A DNA stretch of 64,000 nt from Lysobacter_I brunescens (lineage in GTDB: Bacteria; Pseudomonadota; Gammaproteobacteria; Xanthomonadales; Xanthomonadaceae), in contig NZ_JBHTIF010000001.1 of assembly GCF_042677005.1 (NCBI RefSeq), positions 2,356,001 through 2,420,000 of the forward strand, in the 5' to 3' direction. Shown piece after piece: positions 56,597 to 64,000 of this stretch (the stretch's first letter is position 1; the number at the start of each line of letters is the position of its first letter). Below the pieces are notes generated by a model. It was not told the origin of the DNA, did not search any database, and saw only the letters and a list, made by a program, of their open reading frames with translations. Position numbers and translations under genes: made by a program.

Positions 56597-59137
56597 ATGT
56601 CTAAAAACACCAAGAAGAGCAAGGGCCCTCGTGCCACGCGCGCCGCAAGCGGCGCATCCATTCCATCTGCCGATGCCGCTTCCCGGGGCTCCTCGCGCAA
56701 CGTCGCGAAGGCCGTGTCAGGCAAGCCCGGCAAGTCGGCCAAGCCCGACCGTTCCGCCGCCACGCCGGCCGCGACCGGTTCCCGTGGCAAGCCGAAGAAG
56801 ACCGCCCCGTGGATGCCCGATCTGCCGCCGGCCAGGCCGGCCGCTCGCGGTGCATCCCGACCGGCCGCAGCGCCAGCGTCCCGCCCCTCCCGCGCGCCTG
56901 AATCCGCGCCGGTCCGTTTCCAGGATCCGCACGCCGCGCGCGAGGCCCAGCGCTACGCCGATCCGATCCCCAGTCGCGAGGCCATCCTCAAGCTGCTGGC
57001 CGAGGCCGATGGTCCGATGCTGGCCGAAGCGATCGCCGACGCTCTCGGGCTCGACACCTTCGAGCGCCGCGAGGCGCTGGGCAAGCGCCTCGGCGCCATG
57101 GTCCGCGACGGCCAGCTGTTGCAGAACCGCCGTGGCGGTTATGCCCCGGCCGAGCGCCTGGACCTGATTCCCGGCACGGTCATCGCCAATCGCGACGGCT
57201 TCGGCTTCCTGCGTCCCGATGGGGTGAGCGGCGACGACGTGTTCCTGCCGCCGATGGAGATGCGCAAGGTCATGCACGGCGACCGTGTGATGGTCAGCGT
57301 CACCGGGCTCGACCGTCGCGGCCGTCGCGAAGGCGCCATCGTCGAAGTGCTCGAACGGCGACTCACCCGCCTGATCGGTCGTTTCACGCTCGAAGCCGGC
57401 ATCAGCTACGTCGTGCCAGACGACGCCCGCATCCAGCGTAACGTGCAGATTCCCGCCGATGCCCGCATGGATGCGCGCAACGGCCAGTTGGTCGTCTGCG
57501 AGATCGTCCATGCGCCCGACGCCTACCGCCCGCCGATCGGCCGCGTGCTGACCGTGCTCGGCGACAAGCTGACGCCGTCGCTGGTGGTCGAAGCCGCGAT
57601 TCACGGCCACGACCTGCCGCACGAATTCCCGCCGCAGGTGATCGCCGAAGCCATGGCGGTACCGCTGGACGTGACCGCCGCCGACATCGAAGGCCGCGTC
57701 GACCTGCGCAAACTGCCGCTGGTCACCATCGACGGCGAGGACGCGAAGGATTTCGACGACGCGGTCTGGTGCGAACCGAACAAGTCCGGCTTCCGCCTGA
57801 TCGTCGCCATCGCCGACGTGTCGCATTACGTGCGTCCCGGTGCGCCGCTCGACGACGAAGCTCAGCTGCGCGCGACCTCGGTGTATTTCCCGGGTTTCGT
57901 CGTGCCGATGCTGCCGGAGACCCTGTCGAACGGCATCTGCTCGCTCAACCCGAAGGTCGACCGCCTGTGCTTCGTCTGCGACATGCAGGTCGATTTCGAC
58001 GGCGAGGTCACGAAGTCGAAATTCTACGAAGCCGTGATGCACTCGCATGCGCGCCTGACCTACACCCAGGTTTGGAACGCGGTGGGCGAGGGTGACGAAG
58101 AGGCGATCGCGAAAATCGGCTCGCTGATGCCGCAGGTCGAGCGCCTGCACCAGCTCTATCAGCTGCTGGCGAAGGCGCGCAAGGCGCGTGGCGCCATCGA
58201 GTTCGAATCCGGCGAGGTGCGTTTCGTGCTGGGTCCGCAGGGCGAGGTCGTGCAGGCCGGCATGCTCCAGCGCAACGACGCGCACAAGCTGATCGAGGAA
58301 TGCATGATCGCGGCCAATGTCGAGGCTGCGCGTTATCTGCTGAAAAAGAAGGTCCCGGCGCCGTATCGCATCCACGAGAAGCCGCCGGAAAGCAAGTACG
58401 CCGATCTGCTCGAATTCCTGAAGGAGTTCAAGCTGCGGATGCCGGCCTGGGCCAAGGTCGAGCCGCGCGATTTCACCGCGCTGCTGACCAAGATCCGCGA
58501 CCGTGCCGACGCCACGCTGCTGGAGTCTGTGCTGCTGCGCTCGCAGTCGCTGGCGGTGTATTCGCCGGACAATGTCGGCCATTTCGGCCTGGCGCTGGAG
58601 GCCTATGCGCATTTCACTTCGCCGATCCGCCGCTATCCCGACCTGCTGGTGCATCGCGCGATCAAGCATGCGCTGCTCGGCGGCAAGGCCGAGTCGTTCG
58701 CCTACTCGCAAGGCGCGATGGGCGCGCTGACGCTGCAGTGCTCCGAGCGCGAGCGTCGTGCCGACGAGGCCGAGCGCGAGGTCGACGAACGCTACCGTGC
58801 CGCGTGGATGGAAAAGCACATCGGCGGCGAGTTCGACGGCGTCATCAGCGGCGTCACCAGCTTCGGCCTGTTCGTCGAACTGGACGCCTCGAAGGTGAAC
58901 GGTCTGGTCCACGTTACCCAGCTGCCGCATGACTTCTACCACTTCGACCCGATCCGCAAGACGCTCAGCGGCGAACGCGTCGGCCGCGTGTTCCGCCTCG
59001 GCGACCGCGTCAGCATCGTCGTGCTCAAGGCCAGCCTGGAAGAGCGCAAGATCGACTTCCGCCTCGCCGAGGAACGCGGTGTGAAACCACCGCCGCCGCG
59101 CGGGCAGCCGGCGAAGCGGGTAAAGCAGAAGTATTGA
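56597..59137 (+). CDS. rnr: Ribonuclease R
   Basis: The 846-residue 3'-5' exoribonuclease has an N-terminal winged helix (IPSREAILKLLAEADGPM), cold-shock domains, the RNB catalytic domain with IDGEDAKDFDDAVW (metal-binding Asp residues) and FTSPIRRYPDLLVHR, an S1 domain (GEFDGVISGVTSFGLFVEL) and a short Lys-rich tail. It degrades structured RNA and takes part in rRNA quality control. The first about 109 residues before the usual start region (DPHAAREAQRYADPIPSRE) are a low-complexity Lys/Ser/Ala/Pro/Arg-rich extension absent from E. coli RNase R. Start at 56597 directly follows a -10 box. rlmB is 1.4 kb further on the same strand. Confidence 0.94.
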   Translation: MSKNTKKSKGPRATRAASGASIPSADAASRGSSRNVAKAVSGKPGKSAKPDRSAATPAATGSRGKPKKTAPWMPDLPPARPAARGASRPAAAPASRPSRAPESAPVRFQDPHAAREAQRYADPIPSREAILKLLAEADGPMLAEAIADALGLDTFERREALGKRLGAMVRDGQLLQNRRGGYAPAERLDLIPGTVIANRDGFGFLRPDGVSGDDVFLPPMEMRKVMHGDRVMVSVTGLDRRGRREGAIVEVLERRLTRLIGRFTLEAGISYVVPDDARIQRNVQIPADARMDARNGQLVVCEIVHAPDAYRPPIGRVLTVLGDKLTPSLVVEAAIHGHDLPHEFPPQVIAEAMAVPLDVTAADIEGRVDLRKLPLVTIDGEDAKDFDDAVWCEPNKSGFRLIVAIADVSHYVRPGAPLDDEAQLRATSVYFPGFVVPMLPETLSNGICSLNPKVDRLCFVCDMQVDFDGEVTKSKFYEAVMHSHARLTYTQVWNAVGEGDEEAIAKIGSLMPQVERLHQLYQLLAKARKARGAIEFESGEVRFVLGPQGEVVQAGMLQRNDAHKLIEECMIAANVEAARYLLKKKVPAPYRIHEKPPESKYADLLEFLKEFKLRMPAWAKVEPRDFTALLTKIRDRADATLLESVLLRSQSLAVYSPDNVGHFGLALEAYAHFTSPIRRYPDLLVHRAIKHALLGGKAESFAYSQGAMGALTLQCSERERRADEAEREVDERYRAAWMEKHIGGEFDGVISGVTSFGLFVELDASKVNGLVHVTQLPHDFYHFDPIRKTLSGERVGRVFRLGDRVSIVVLKASLEERKIDFRLAEERGVKPPPPRGQPAKRVKQKY

Positions 59138-59138
59138 T

Positions 59139-59209
59139 ATAGGGTGCGCCTCGGCGCACCGGCTTTGAACGTCGATGCAATTCAAGCGGTGCGCCGAGGC
59201 GCACCCTAT
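59139..59209. repeat. Inverted intergenic repeat, family B (second copy)
   Basis: Arms atagggtgcgcctcggcgca(cc) and complement flank a 27-base spacer. It begins 2 bases after the rnr stop codon, and its right end supplies the TAG stop (bases 59206-59208) of the convergent flavoprotein gene. Compare 1820-1889. Confidence 0.88.
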
Positions 59210-60444
59210 GATGCTGCGGCGATCGCCCCACGCCCGGCGATCAAGCCGCTGGCGAAGCAGGCGGTGAGCAGATAGCCGCCGGTGGGGGCTTCCCAATCGA
59301 GCATTTCCCCGGTGCAGAACACGCCGGGCATCGACTTCAATTGCAGCGAATCGTCGAGCGCTTCCAGACGCACGCCGCCGGCGGTGCTGATGGCTTCGGC
59401 GACCGGGCGCGTGGCGCGCAGGTGCAGCGGGCAGCGCTTGATCGTCGAGGCGATGCGCGTGGCGTCGCTCATCGCCTCGCGCGGCAGCATTTCGAAGACG
59501 AGCGCTGCCTTCGCGGCATCCAGACCGGTCTGGCGCTTGAGGTGATCGCCGATGCTGCGCTTGCCGCGCGGCGTCTGCAGGTCGCGAACCAGGCGCGCTT
59601 CGTCGCGACCCGGTGCGAGGTCGAGCCACAGTGTCGTTTCACCATCGCGGGCGATGCGTTCGCGCAGCATTGCCGACAGCGCGTAGATCAGGCTGCCTTC
59701 GACGCCGGTCGCGGTGAGCACGCATTCGCCCTGCAGCGATTGCGGTGCGCCAGCGTCGTCGGTCCAGTGCGCGACCACCGGTTTCAACGGCGCGCCGGCG
59801 TGTTTCTCCGCGAGCACGGCGCTCCAGCCGATGTCGAAGCCGCAGTTCGATGCGCGCAGCGGGGCGATGTCGATGCCGCGCGCGGCGAGCAGGTCCACCC
59901 ACGTGCCGTCCGAGCCCAGTTCCGGCCAGCTCGCGCCGCCAAGGGCGAGCACGGTCGCGTCCGCGCGCACGATGCGCTCGCCGTCGGGCGTGGCGAAGCG
60001 CAGCGCGCCGTCGTCGGTCCAGCCCAGCCAGCGGTGCTGGACGTGGAAACGCACGCCGGCCTCGCGCAGGCGCCGCACCCAGCCGCGCAGCAGCGGCGCG
60101 GCCTTGCGGTCGTTCGGAAATACGCGGCCGGAGCTGCCGACGTAGGTCTCCACGCCCAGGCCGCGCGCCCAGTCGCGCAACGCCTCGCCGTCGAAGGCGT
60201 CGAGCCAGCGCGCAAGCTCGGCGGCGCGCTCGCCGTAGCGCGCATCGAAGGCCGGCCGCGCTTCGCCGTGGGTCAGGTTGAGCCCGCCCTTGCCGGCGAT
60301 CAGGAACTTGCGGCCGACCGAGCCCTTGGCCTCGAACAGATCGACCTGCAGCCCGGCCGCGTTCGCCACCTCGGCCGCCATCAGCCCGGCGGGGCCGCCG
60401 CCGATGATCGCGATCCGGGTGGTTTCGGGAGCTGAGCTGGTCAT
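59206..60444 (-). CDS. HI0933/YhiN-family flavoprotein
   Basis: The 412-residue protein binds FAD through IAIIGGGPAGLMAAEVANAAG and has the family block GRKFLIAGKGGLNLTH, then SSGRVFPNDRKAAPLLRGW, and the C-terminal GVFCTGEMLDWEAPTGGYLLTACFASG. It belongs to the BaiN/HI0933-like NAD(P)/FAD oxidoreductases, whose physiological substrates are mostly unknown. The stop codon lies within the family B repeat, so the last residues may have been set by that element. It diverges from rlmB. Confidence 0.87.
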   Translation of the reverse strand: MTSSAPETTRIAIIGGGPAGLMAAEVANAAGLQVDLFEAKGSVGRKFLIAGKGGLNLTHGEARPAFDARYGERAAELARWLDAFDGEALRDWARGLGVETYVGSSGRVFPNDRKAAPLLRGWVRRLREAGVRFHVQHRWLGWTDDGALRFATPDGERIVRADATVLALGGASWPELGSDGTWVDLLAARGIDIAPLRASNCGFDIGWSAVLAEKHAGAPLKPVVAHWTDDAGAPQSLQGECVLTATGVEGSLIYALSAMLRERIARDGETTLWLDLAPGRDEARLVRDLQTPRGKRSIGDHLKRQTGLDAAKAALVFEMLPREAMSDATRIASTIKRCPLHLRATRPVAEAISTAGGVRLEALDDSLQLKSMPGVFCTGEMLDWEAPTGGYLLTACFASGLIAGRGAIAAAS

Positions 60445-60518
60445 GGGACGCGGTGGGCGTGGGTGGCGGAGCGGGCGCGGATCATAGCGCGATGCGGGCA
60501 AATCCCCGGAGGTCCGGG

Positions 60519-60524
60519 CACAAT
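60519..60524 (+). promoter_or_regulatory. -10 element (CACAAT) close to the rlmB start
   Basis: CACAAT ends 6 bases before the rlmB ATG, a spacing that suits transcription starting at the ATG itself. A GGAGG at 60508-60512 lies too far upstream (18 bases) to serve as ribosome site. Confidence 0.5.
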
Positions 60525-60530
60525 AGCGCC

Positions 60531-61289
60531 ATGAGCAAATCATCCCAATGGATCGCCGGCATCAATGCGGTTGCCTCGGCGGTCGAACACGATGCGGACC
60601 ACGTCCGCGAAGTCCTGATCGAAGCCGGTGCCAAGAACCCGCGCCTGACCGAGATCGAGGAAAACGCCCGCCGCAAGGATATCGACGTGCGCCGGGTCGC
60701 GACCAACGCGCTCGACGGCGTCGCCGGCGGCCTGCGCCACCAGGGCGTGGTCGCGCGCTACGCGGCCTCGAAGACCTACAACGAAGACGATCTGGCCGAA
60801 CTGGTCGAGGCCGCCGCCGGCAAGGCCCTGCTGCTGGTGCTGGACGGCGTGCAGGACCCGCACAACCTCGGCGCCTGCCTGCGCAGCGCGGCCGCGGCGG
60901 GCGTCACCGCAGTGGTCATCCCCAAGGACAAGGCCGTGCAGGTGAATGCCACCGTGCGCAAGACCTCGGCCGGCGCCGCCGACAGCATCCCGGTGGTGCG
61001 CGTGACCAACCTCGCGCGTGCGATGCGCGACCTGCAGCAGATGGGCGTGTGGATCTACGGCCTCGCCGGCGAAGCCACCGCGTCGCTGTATTCGATCGAC
61101 CTGCGCGGCAACGTCGCGCTGGCCCTGGGCGGCGAGGCCGACGGCCTGCGTCGCCTGACCCGCGAGCACTGCGACCAGCTCGTCACCATTCCGATGCCGG
61201 GCCTCGCGCATTCCCCGGGCGTGGAAAGCCTCAACGTCTCCGTTGCCAGCGGCGTGGCGCTGTTCGAGGCGGTGCGGCAGCGGCAGTGA
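60531..61289 (+). CDS. rlmB: 23S rRNA (guanosine-2'-O-)-methyltransferase RlmB
   Basis: The 252-residue SPOUT methyltransferase has the N-terminal substrate-binding domain (WIAGINAVASAV) and the knotted C-terminal domain with motifs DPHNLGACLRSAAAAG, LGGEADGLRR and IPMPGLAHSPGVESLNVSVASG. It methylates G2251 of 23S rRNA (E. coli numbering). The next gene starts 16 bases after its stop. Confidence 0.94.
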   Translation: MSKSSQWIAGINAVASAVEHDADHVREVLIEAGAKNPRLTEIEENARRKDIDVRRVATNALDGVAGGLRHQGVVARYAASKTYNEDDLAELVEAAAGKALLLVLDGVQDPHNLGACLRSAAAAGVTAVVIPKDKAVQVNATVRKTSAGAADSIPVVRVTNLARAMRDLQQMGVWIYGLAGEATASLYSIDLRGNVALALGGEADGLRRLTREHCDQLVTIPMPGLAHSPGVESLNVSVASGVALFEAVRQRQ

Positions 61290-61305
61290 CCGGGGCGCTA
61301 TCGAT

Positions 61306-61563
61306 ATGAGCCTGCACTGGTACGACCTCGTCGGCCTGCTCGGCACGGCGATTGTCGTCGGCAGCTATTTCATGCTGCAGAGCGGCCGGCTGTCGGGCAC
61401 CAGCCTCATCTATCAATGGCTGAACATCGCCGGCTCCGGCTGCATCCTCGTCTCGCTGGCCGGCGGCTTCAACGTCGCCGTCGCCCTCCTGCAATGCACG
61501 TGGATCGCGATCAGCGTGTACGGGATCGTGCGGGGTGTGCGGGCGCGCAGGGAGCCGCAGTAG
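61306..61563 (+). CDS. Small membrane protein (CBU_0592-like)
   Basis: The 85-residue protein has three short hydrophobic spans (DLVGLLGTAIVVGSYFMLQ, LIYQWLNIAGSGCILVSLA, NVAVALLQCTWIAISVYGI) and a basic tail. The pattern fits the CBU_0592 family, whose role is unknown. It follows rlmB closely on the same strand. Confidence 0.75.
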   Translation: MSLHWYDLVGLLGTAIVVGSYFMLQSGRLSGTSLIYQWLNIAGSGCILVSLAGGFNVAVALLQCTWIAISVYGIVRGVRARREPQ

Positions 61564-61583
61564 CCGATCTGAATGGGGGGCTT

Positions 61584-62228
61584 GTGTTTGATCCGACGGA
61601 TGAATTTGGTGAGTTCTACACGCACTTCCGTATTCCGCGCAGCTTGGAATGGTGCGACCTCGAGACGCTGATGTTGTTTCCGTTGCGATGTGGCTTCGAT
61701 TACACGCAGCAAACCCGTGTGCCCGAGTGCAACGCACTGGAGACTGATTGCGGAGGCGTATTGTTCGTTTGCGATGACGCAATGCGATTCCATGCAGGAA
61801 TGCTTCCGCTGGCTGAATTCCGATGTTCCTCTGCATTTGCCGGCGTCAGTCCACGCGCTTTCGATGAGCTCGGTACGGTGCTTGAAGTTGAGCCGGCACT
61901 CCATTCGCGCGACGGTTTCTTTCTGGAAGGTGTCTGGCAGCTCGACCGAAAGTTGGCGCGTAGTCTGGCTCGGTTGCCTGAGTGCGAGTGGGAGAGGGTT
62001 GTCGCCAGATGGCATGAAACGATCATGTCGATCTATCAGGAAGAGCCGGTCTGCGTGCGATATGGCGGTTGGCTGGGTCGCAGATGGGGAGAATATTGGC
62101 GATACAACGAGGAATACGCACTGGATGGAATGACTTCGGACAGGCTCCTCGAAGTCCTCGGTGATCTGATCGAAGTGTGTCGCCAGCGGAAGGGGGCCGA
62201 AGTTGTCTGCATGGCCTTTTCGCGCTGA
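61584..62228 (+). CDS. Hypothetical protein of lower GC
   Basis: The 214-residue soluble acidic protein matches no family I know. It is rich in Trp, Cys and Glu, with blocks FYTHFRIPRSLEWCDLETL, DDAMRFHAGMLPLAEFRC and YGGWLGRRWGEYWRYNEEYA. GC content is clearly below that of its neighbours, as for the gene at 53349, which suggests recent gain. The GTG at 61584 follows a GGGGGG stretch; the frame is open upstream into the previous gene without support. It could be an orphan immunity protein, but that is only a guess from size and composition. Confidence 0.65.
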   Translation: MFDPTDEFGEFYTHFRIPRSLEWCDLETLMLFPLRCGFDYTQQTRVPECNALETDCGGVLFVCDDAMRFHAGMLPLAEFRCSSAFAGVSPRAFDELGTVLEVEPALHSRDGFFLEGVWQLDRKLARSLARLPECEWERVVARWHETIMSIYQEEPVCVRYGGWLGRRWGEYWRYNEEYALDGMTSDRLLEVLGDLIEVCRQRKGAEVVCMAFSR

Positions 62229-62302
62229 TGTCCATGATCTGCAACCAATGATTGTCGCGTGGTTGCCAAGGCAGCGCTTGAAACCGACTCAGCCCGGGGA
62301 TG

Positions 62303-62938
62303 TCAACCCATCTGCGGCCACGCATTCACGATCTTGCAGAACAGCTCGGCGGTGCGTTCGGTGTCGTAGACGGCGGAGTGCGCTTCGTCGCTGTTCCAGC
62401 TGAGGCCGGCGGCCATGACGGCGCGGGCGAGCACGGTCTGGCCGTAGGCGATGCCGGCGAGGCTGACGGTGTCGAACACGCTGAACGGGTGGAACGGGTT
62501 GCGCTTGTGTTGCGTGCGCGCGACCGCCGCGTTGAGGAAGTTCAGGTCGAAGTGGGCGTTGTGGCCGACCAGGATCGCGCGCTGGCAGTCGTGCTTGCGC
62601 ACGGCGGCGCGCACGGTGGCGAAGACGTGGTCCAGTGCGTCCTTCTCGGGCTTGGCGAGGCGGAACGGATGGTCCAGCTTGATGCCGGTGACCTGCAGCG
62701 ACTTGGGGTCGATCTCGGTGCCCGGTGCCGGGACGAGGTGCGCGCTGGCCATGTCGCCAGGCACCAGGCGGCCCTCGTCGTCGAGATCGACCGGCTGGAC
62801 CGCGATCTCCAGCAGCGCGTGGCGGTTCCAGTCGAAACCGCCGGTCTCGACGTCCACGACGACCGGCAGGTAACCCCGGAAACGTTCGGACATCTTTCTG
62901 CGGACGAGGGGGACGGAAGCCACGGGTGTTTCGCTCAT
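62303..62938 (-). CDS. rnt: Ribonuclease T
   Basis: The 211-residue DEDDh exonuclease has the Exo motifs VVVDVETGGFD, VGHNAHFDLNFLN and DEAHSAVYDTE, and the RNase T block RNPFHPFSVFDTVSLAG. It trims 3' ends of tRNA and other stable RNAs. I chose the ATG at 62938; a second in-frame ATG at 62893 (MSERFRGYLPV) is close to the start of many homologues. It stands alone on this strand. Confidence 0.93.
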   Translation of the reverse strand: MSETPVASVPLVRRKMSERFRGYLPVVVDVETGGFDWNRHALLEIAVQPVDLDDEGRLVPGDMASAHLVPAPGTEIDPKSLQVTGIKLDHPFRLAKPEKDALDHVFATVRAAVRKHDCQRAILVGHNAHFDLNFLNAAVARTQHKRNPFHPFSVFDTVSLAGIAYGQTVLARAVMAAGLSWNSDEAHSAVYDTERTAELFCKIVNAWPQMG

Positions 62939-63014
62939 GCGCGAAAGGGTAGCAGACCCGTCCATGCCGCCGGATGGCGGTGTCGCGAACCGGTCGACCC
63001 GCGCGCCCTGCGCT

Positions 63015-63806
63015 TCAGGTCGCGGTGCCCAGCAGGGTGCCCTCGGCGCGCAGGGTGGCGAGCATGCCGGCGCCCTCGGCCAGGAAGGCATCCACATCCG
63101 GCGTGCCGGCCTCGGCGGCGAGGGCGCGCAGCTGCGCCTCGCCGGACAGCGCCGGCAACTCCTCCAGCCGCTGCAGCAGGCGGAACACCAGCGGGGTGAG
63201 CGCGTGGAAGCTGACGTTGCCGTCGGGTTCGCGGCGCAGCATCAGCAGGGTCGGGGCCTCGGGTGGTGTCTCCGGCTGGTATTCCGGTCCGATGCGGTGG
63301 ACCGGCCAGGCATAGGCCAGTGGCCAGGCCAGGGGCGACACCACCGGCGCACCGGCCAGCAGGTCGCCATCCGGATCATGGGCGGCATCCTCGACGCGCG
63401 CCTCGCTGATCTGCAGGGCCAGCTCGACCCACTCGTAATGCGCCAGCTCGCGCTGCCAGGGCGGGTCGTCGTGGCCGGCATCGGTGTCCGCGCGGGCTTC
63501 GAGGTAGCGCATGAACTCGCGCGCCAGCTCGGTGAACAGCGGGGTCTGGCAGTCGTGGTCGCGGTAGAAATCGCGGATCAGCATGCGCCAGCCGGCGTCG
63601 CCGTGGATGCGGCGCAGCACCGGGAAGTTGCCGGCGAGCAGGCTCTCCACGTTGTTGAAGAACAGGTCGCGGTAGATCTTCAGCCGGCGCTCCTCGATGC
63701 CCGGCGGTGGCGGCACGCGGTCGGGGTCGCGGATGTGCGCGGCCAGCGCGTCCTGCTGCGCGGCGAGGGTGTCGGTCACAGGCTGCGCGGCGGACTCAGG
63801 CGGCAT
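63015..63806 (-). CDS. bufC: HvfC/BufC family protein (DUF2063)
   Basis: The 263-residue protein has the N-terminal HvfC/BufC domain: LAAQQDALAAHIRDP, then IYRDLFFNNVESLLAGNFPVLRRIHGDAGW and LAREFMRYLEA. The C-terminal part (from about 190) is helical. In characterised systems BufC partners the iron enzyme BufB in modifying a small metal-binding peptide. It overlaps the bufB stop by 11 bases, so the two are coupled. rnt follows 76 bases downstream. Confidence 0.85.
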   Translation of the reverse strand: MPPESAAQPVTDTLAAQQDALAAHIRDPDRVPPPPGIEERRLKIYRDLFFNNVESLLAGNFPVLRRIHGDAGWRMLIRDFYRDHDCQTPLFTELAREFMRYLEARADTDAGHDDPPWQRELAHYEWVELALQISEARVEDAAHDPDGDLLAGAPVVSPLAWPLAYAWPVHRIGPEYQPETPPEAPTLLMLRREPDGNVSFHALTPLVFRLLQRLEELPALSGEAQLRALAAEAGTPDVDAFLAEGAGMLATLRAEGTLLGTAT

Positions 63807-64000
63807 GACGCTGCTTCCGTGCCCCTGCGCCGGCGATCCGGCGACGCACCTGGCCGAGTTCGTCGAGCAGGTCCTCGAACGGCGGCAGGTTGAAATCGCG
63901 TTCCAGCAGGGTCGGGCGCGGACCGAAGCGGCGATACGCCTCTTCGAGCAGGCCCCAGACCTGGGCATTGACTGCGCTGCCGTGGGTGTCGACCTTGAGG
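63796..64000 (-). CDS. bufB: HvfB/BufB family MNIO enzyme (DUF692), C-terminal part cut by window
   Basis: The last 67 codons of a minus-strand gene are visible. They read LKVDTHGSAVNAQVWGLLEE, then AYRRFGPRPTLLERDFNLP and PPFEDLLDELGQVRRRI, which is the C-terminal pattern of DUF692 (xIDTHGxPV...RFGPxPTLIExD). These multinuclear non-heme iron enzymes modify Cys residues of peptide substrates. The start and most of the gene, and a probable precursor peptide gene upstream, lie beyond the right edge. Confidence 0.8.
   Translation of the reverse strand, partial: LKVDTHGSAVNAQVWGLLEEAYRRFGPRPTLLERDFNLPPFEDLLDELGQVRRRIAGAGARKQRHAA

Overview
The window reads as chromosomal DNA of a high-GC gammaproteobacterium of the Lysobacteraceae (Xanthomonadaceae) type. 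Pointers are the uniformly GC-rich codon use, a Xanthomonas-type VirB7 with a fused N0-like domain, a protein carrying a Xanthomonas VirD4-interacting domain (XVIPCD) at its C-terminus, the succinate dehydrogenase layout with both an SDHAF4-like and an SdhE assembly factor, and families of paired inverted intergenic repeats. The genus cannot be fixed from the sequence alone. Most genes are ordinary housekeeping; the accessory interest lies in the type IV secretion material and in several regulatory leaders.

Layout. 1-7.7 kb: the C-terminal part of a hybrid sensor kinase, a NUDIX hydrolase, two exported or membrane proteins, a LuxR-type response regulator that probably partners the kinase, a 3-hydroxybutyrate oligomer hydrolase, a lipoprotein and a phosphatidylserine synthase. 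7.9-10.6 kb: class III polyhydroxyalkanoate synthase (phaE, phaC) with a coupled small exported protein. 10.7-19.4 kb: mixed small genes, a degenerate M13 peptidase, TatD, glutaryl-CoA dehydrogenase, two paralogous acetyltransferases and a glutathione transferase. 19.5-21.7 kb: a fused E1 alpha/beta 2-oxoacid dehydrogenase.

21.8-24.9 kb is an accessory islet: an XVIPCD-only protein, a lipoprotein and a DUF2235 phospholipase with a C-terminal XVIPCD. This has the form of a bacteria-killing type IV effector with its immunity protein. 25-30.9 kb is a succinate dehydrogenase block (SDHAF4-like, sdhCDAB, sdhE, ygfX-like), followed by lolC-lolD. 33.4-38.3 kb holds virB7-virB8-virB9-virB10-virB11, the core-complex half of an X-type T4SS; virB1-B6 and virD4 do not follow. 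The effector islet and the core-complex operon probably serve the same machine.

38.3-64 kb: mfd, a macAB-type efflux operon, asnB, a penicillin acylase family protein, parC, tpm, tRNA-Leu(CAG), rnr, rlmB and rnt. At the right edge are bufC/hvfC and the end of bufB/hvfB, from a multinuclear-iron-enzyme (MNIO) peptide-modification operon. Upstream of asnB there is an unannotated short ORF with seven asparagine codons within ten codons. It is followed by two mutually exclusive hairpins, which suggests attenuation control of asparagine synthesis. Probable leaderless starts occur at rnr and rlmB.
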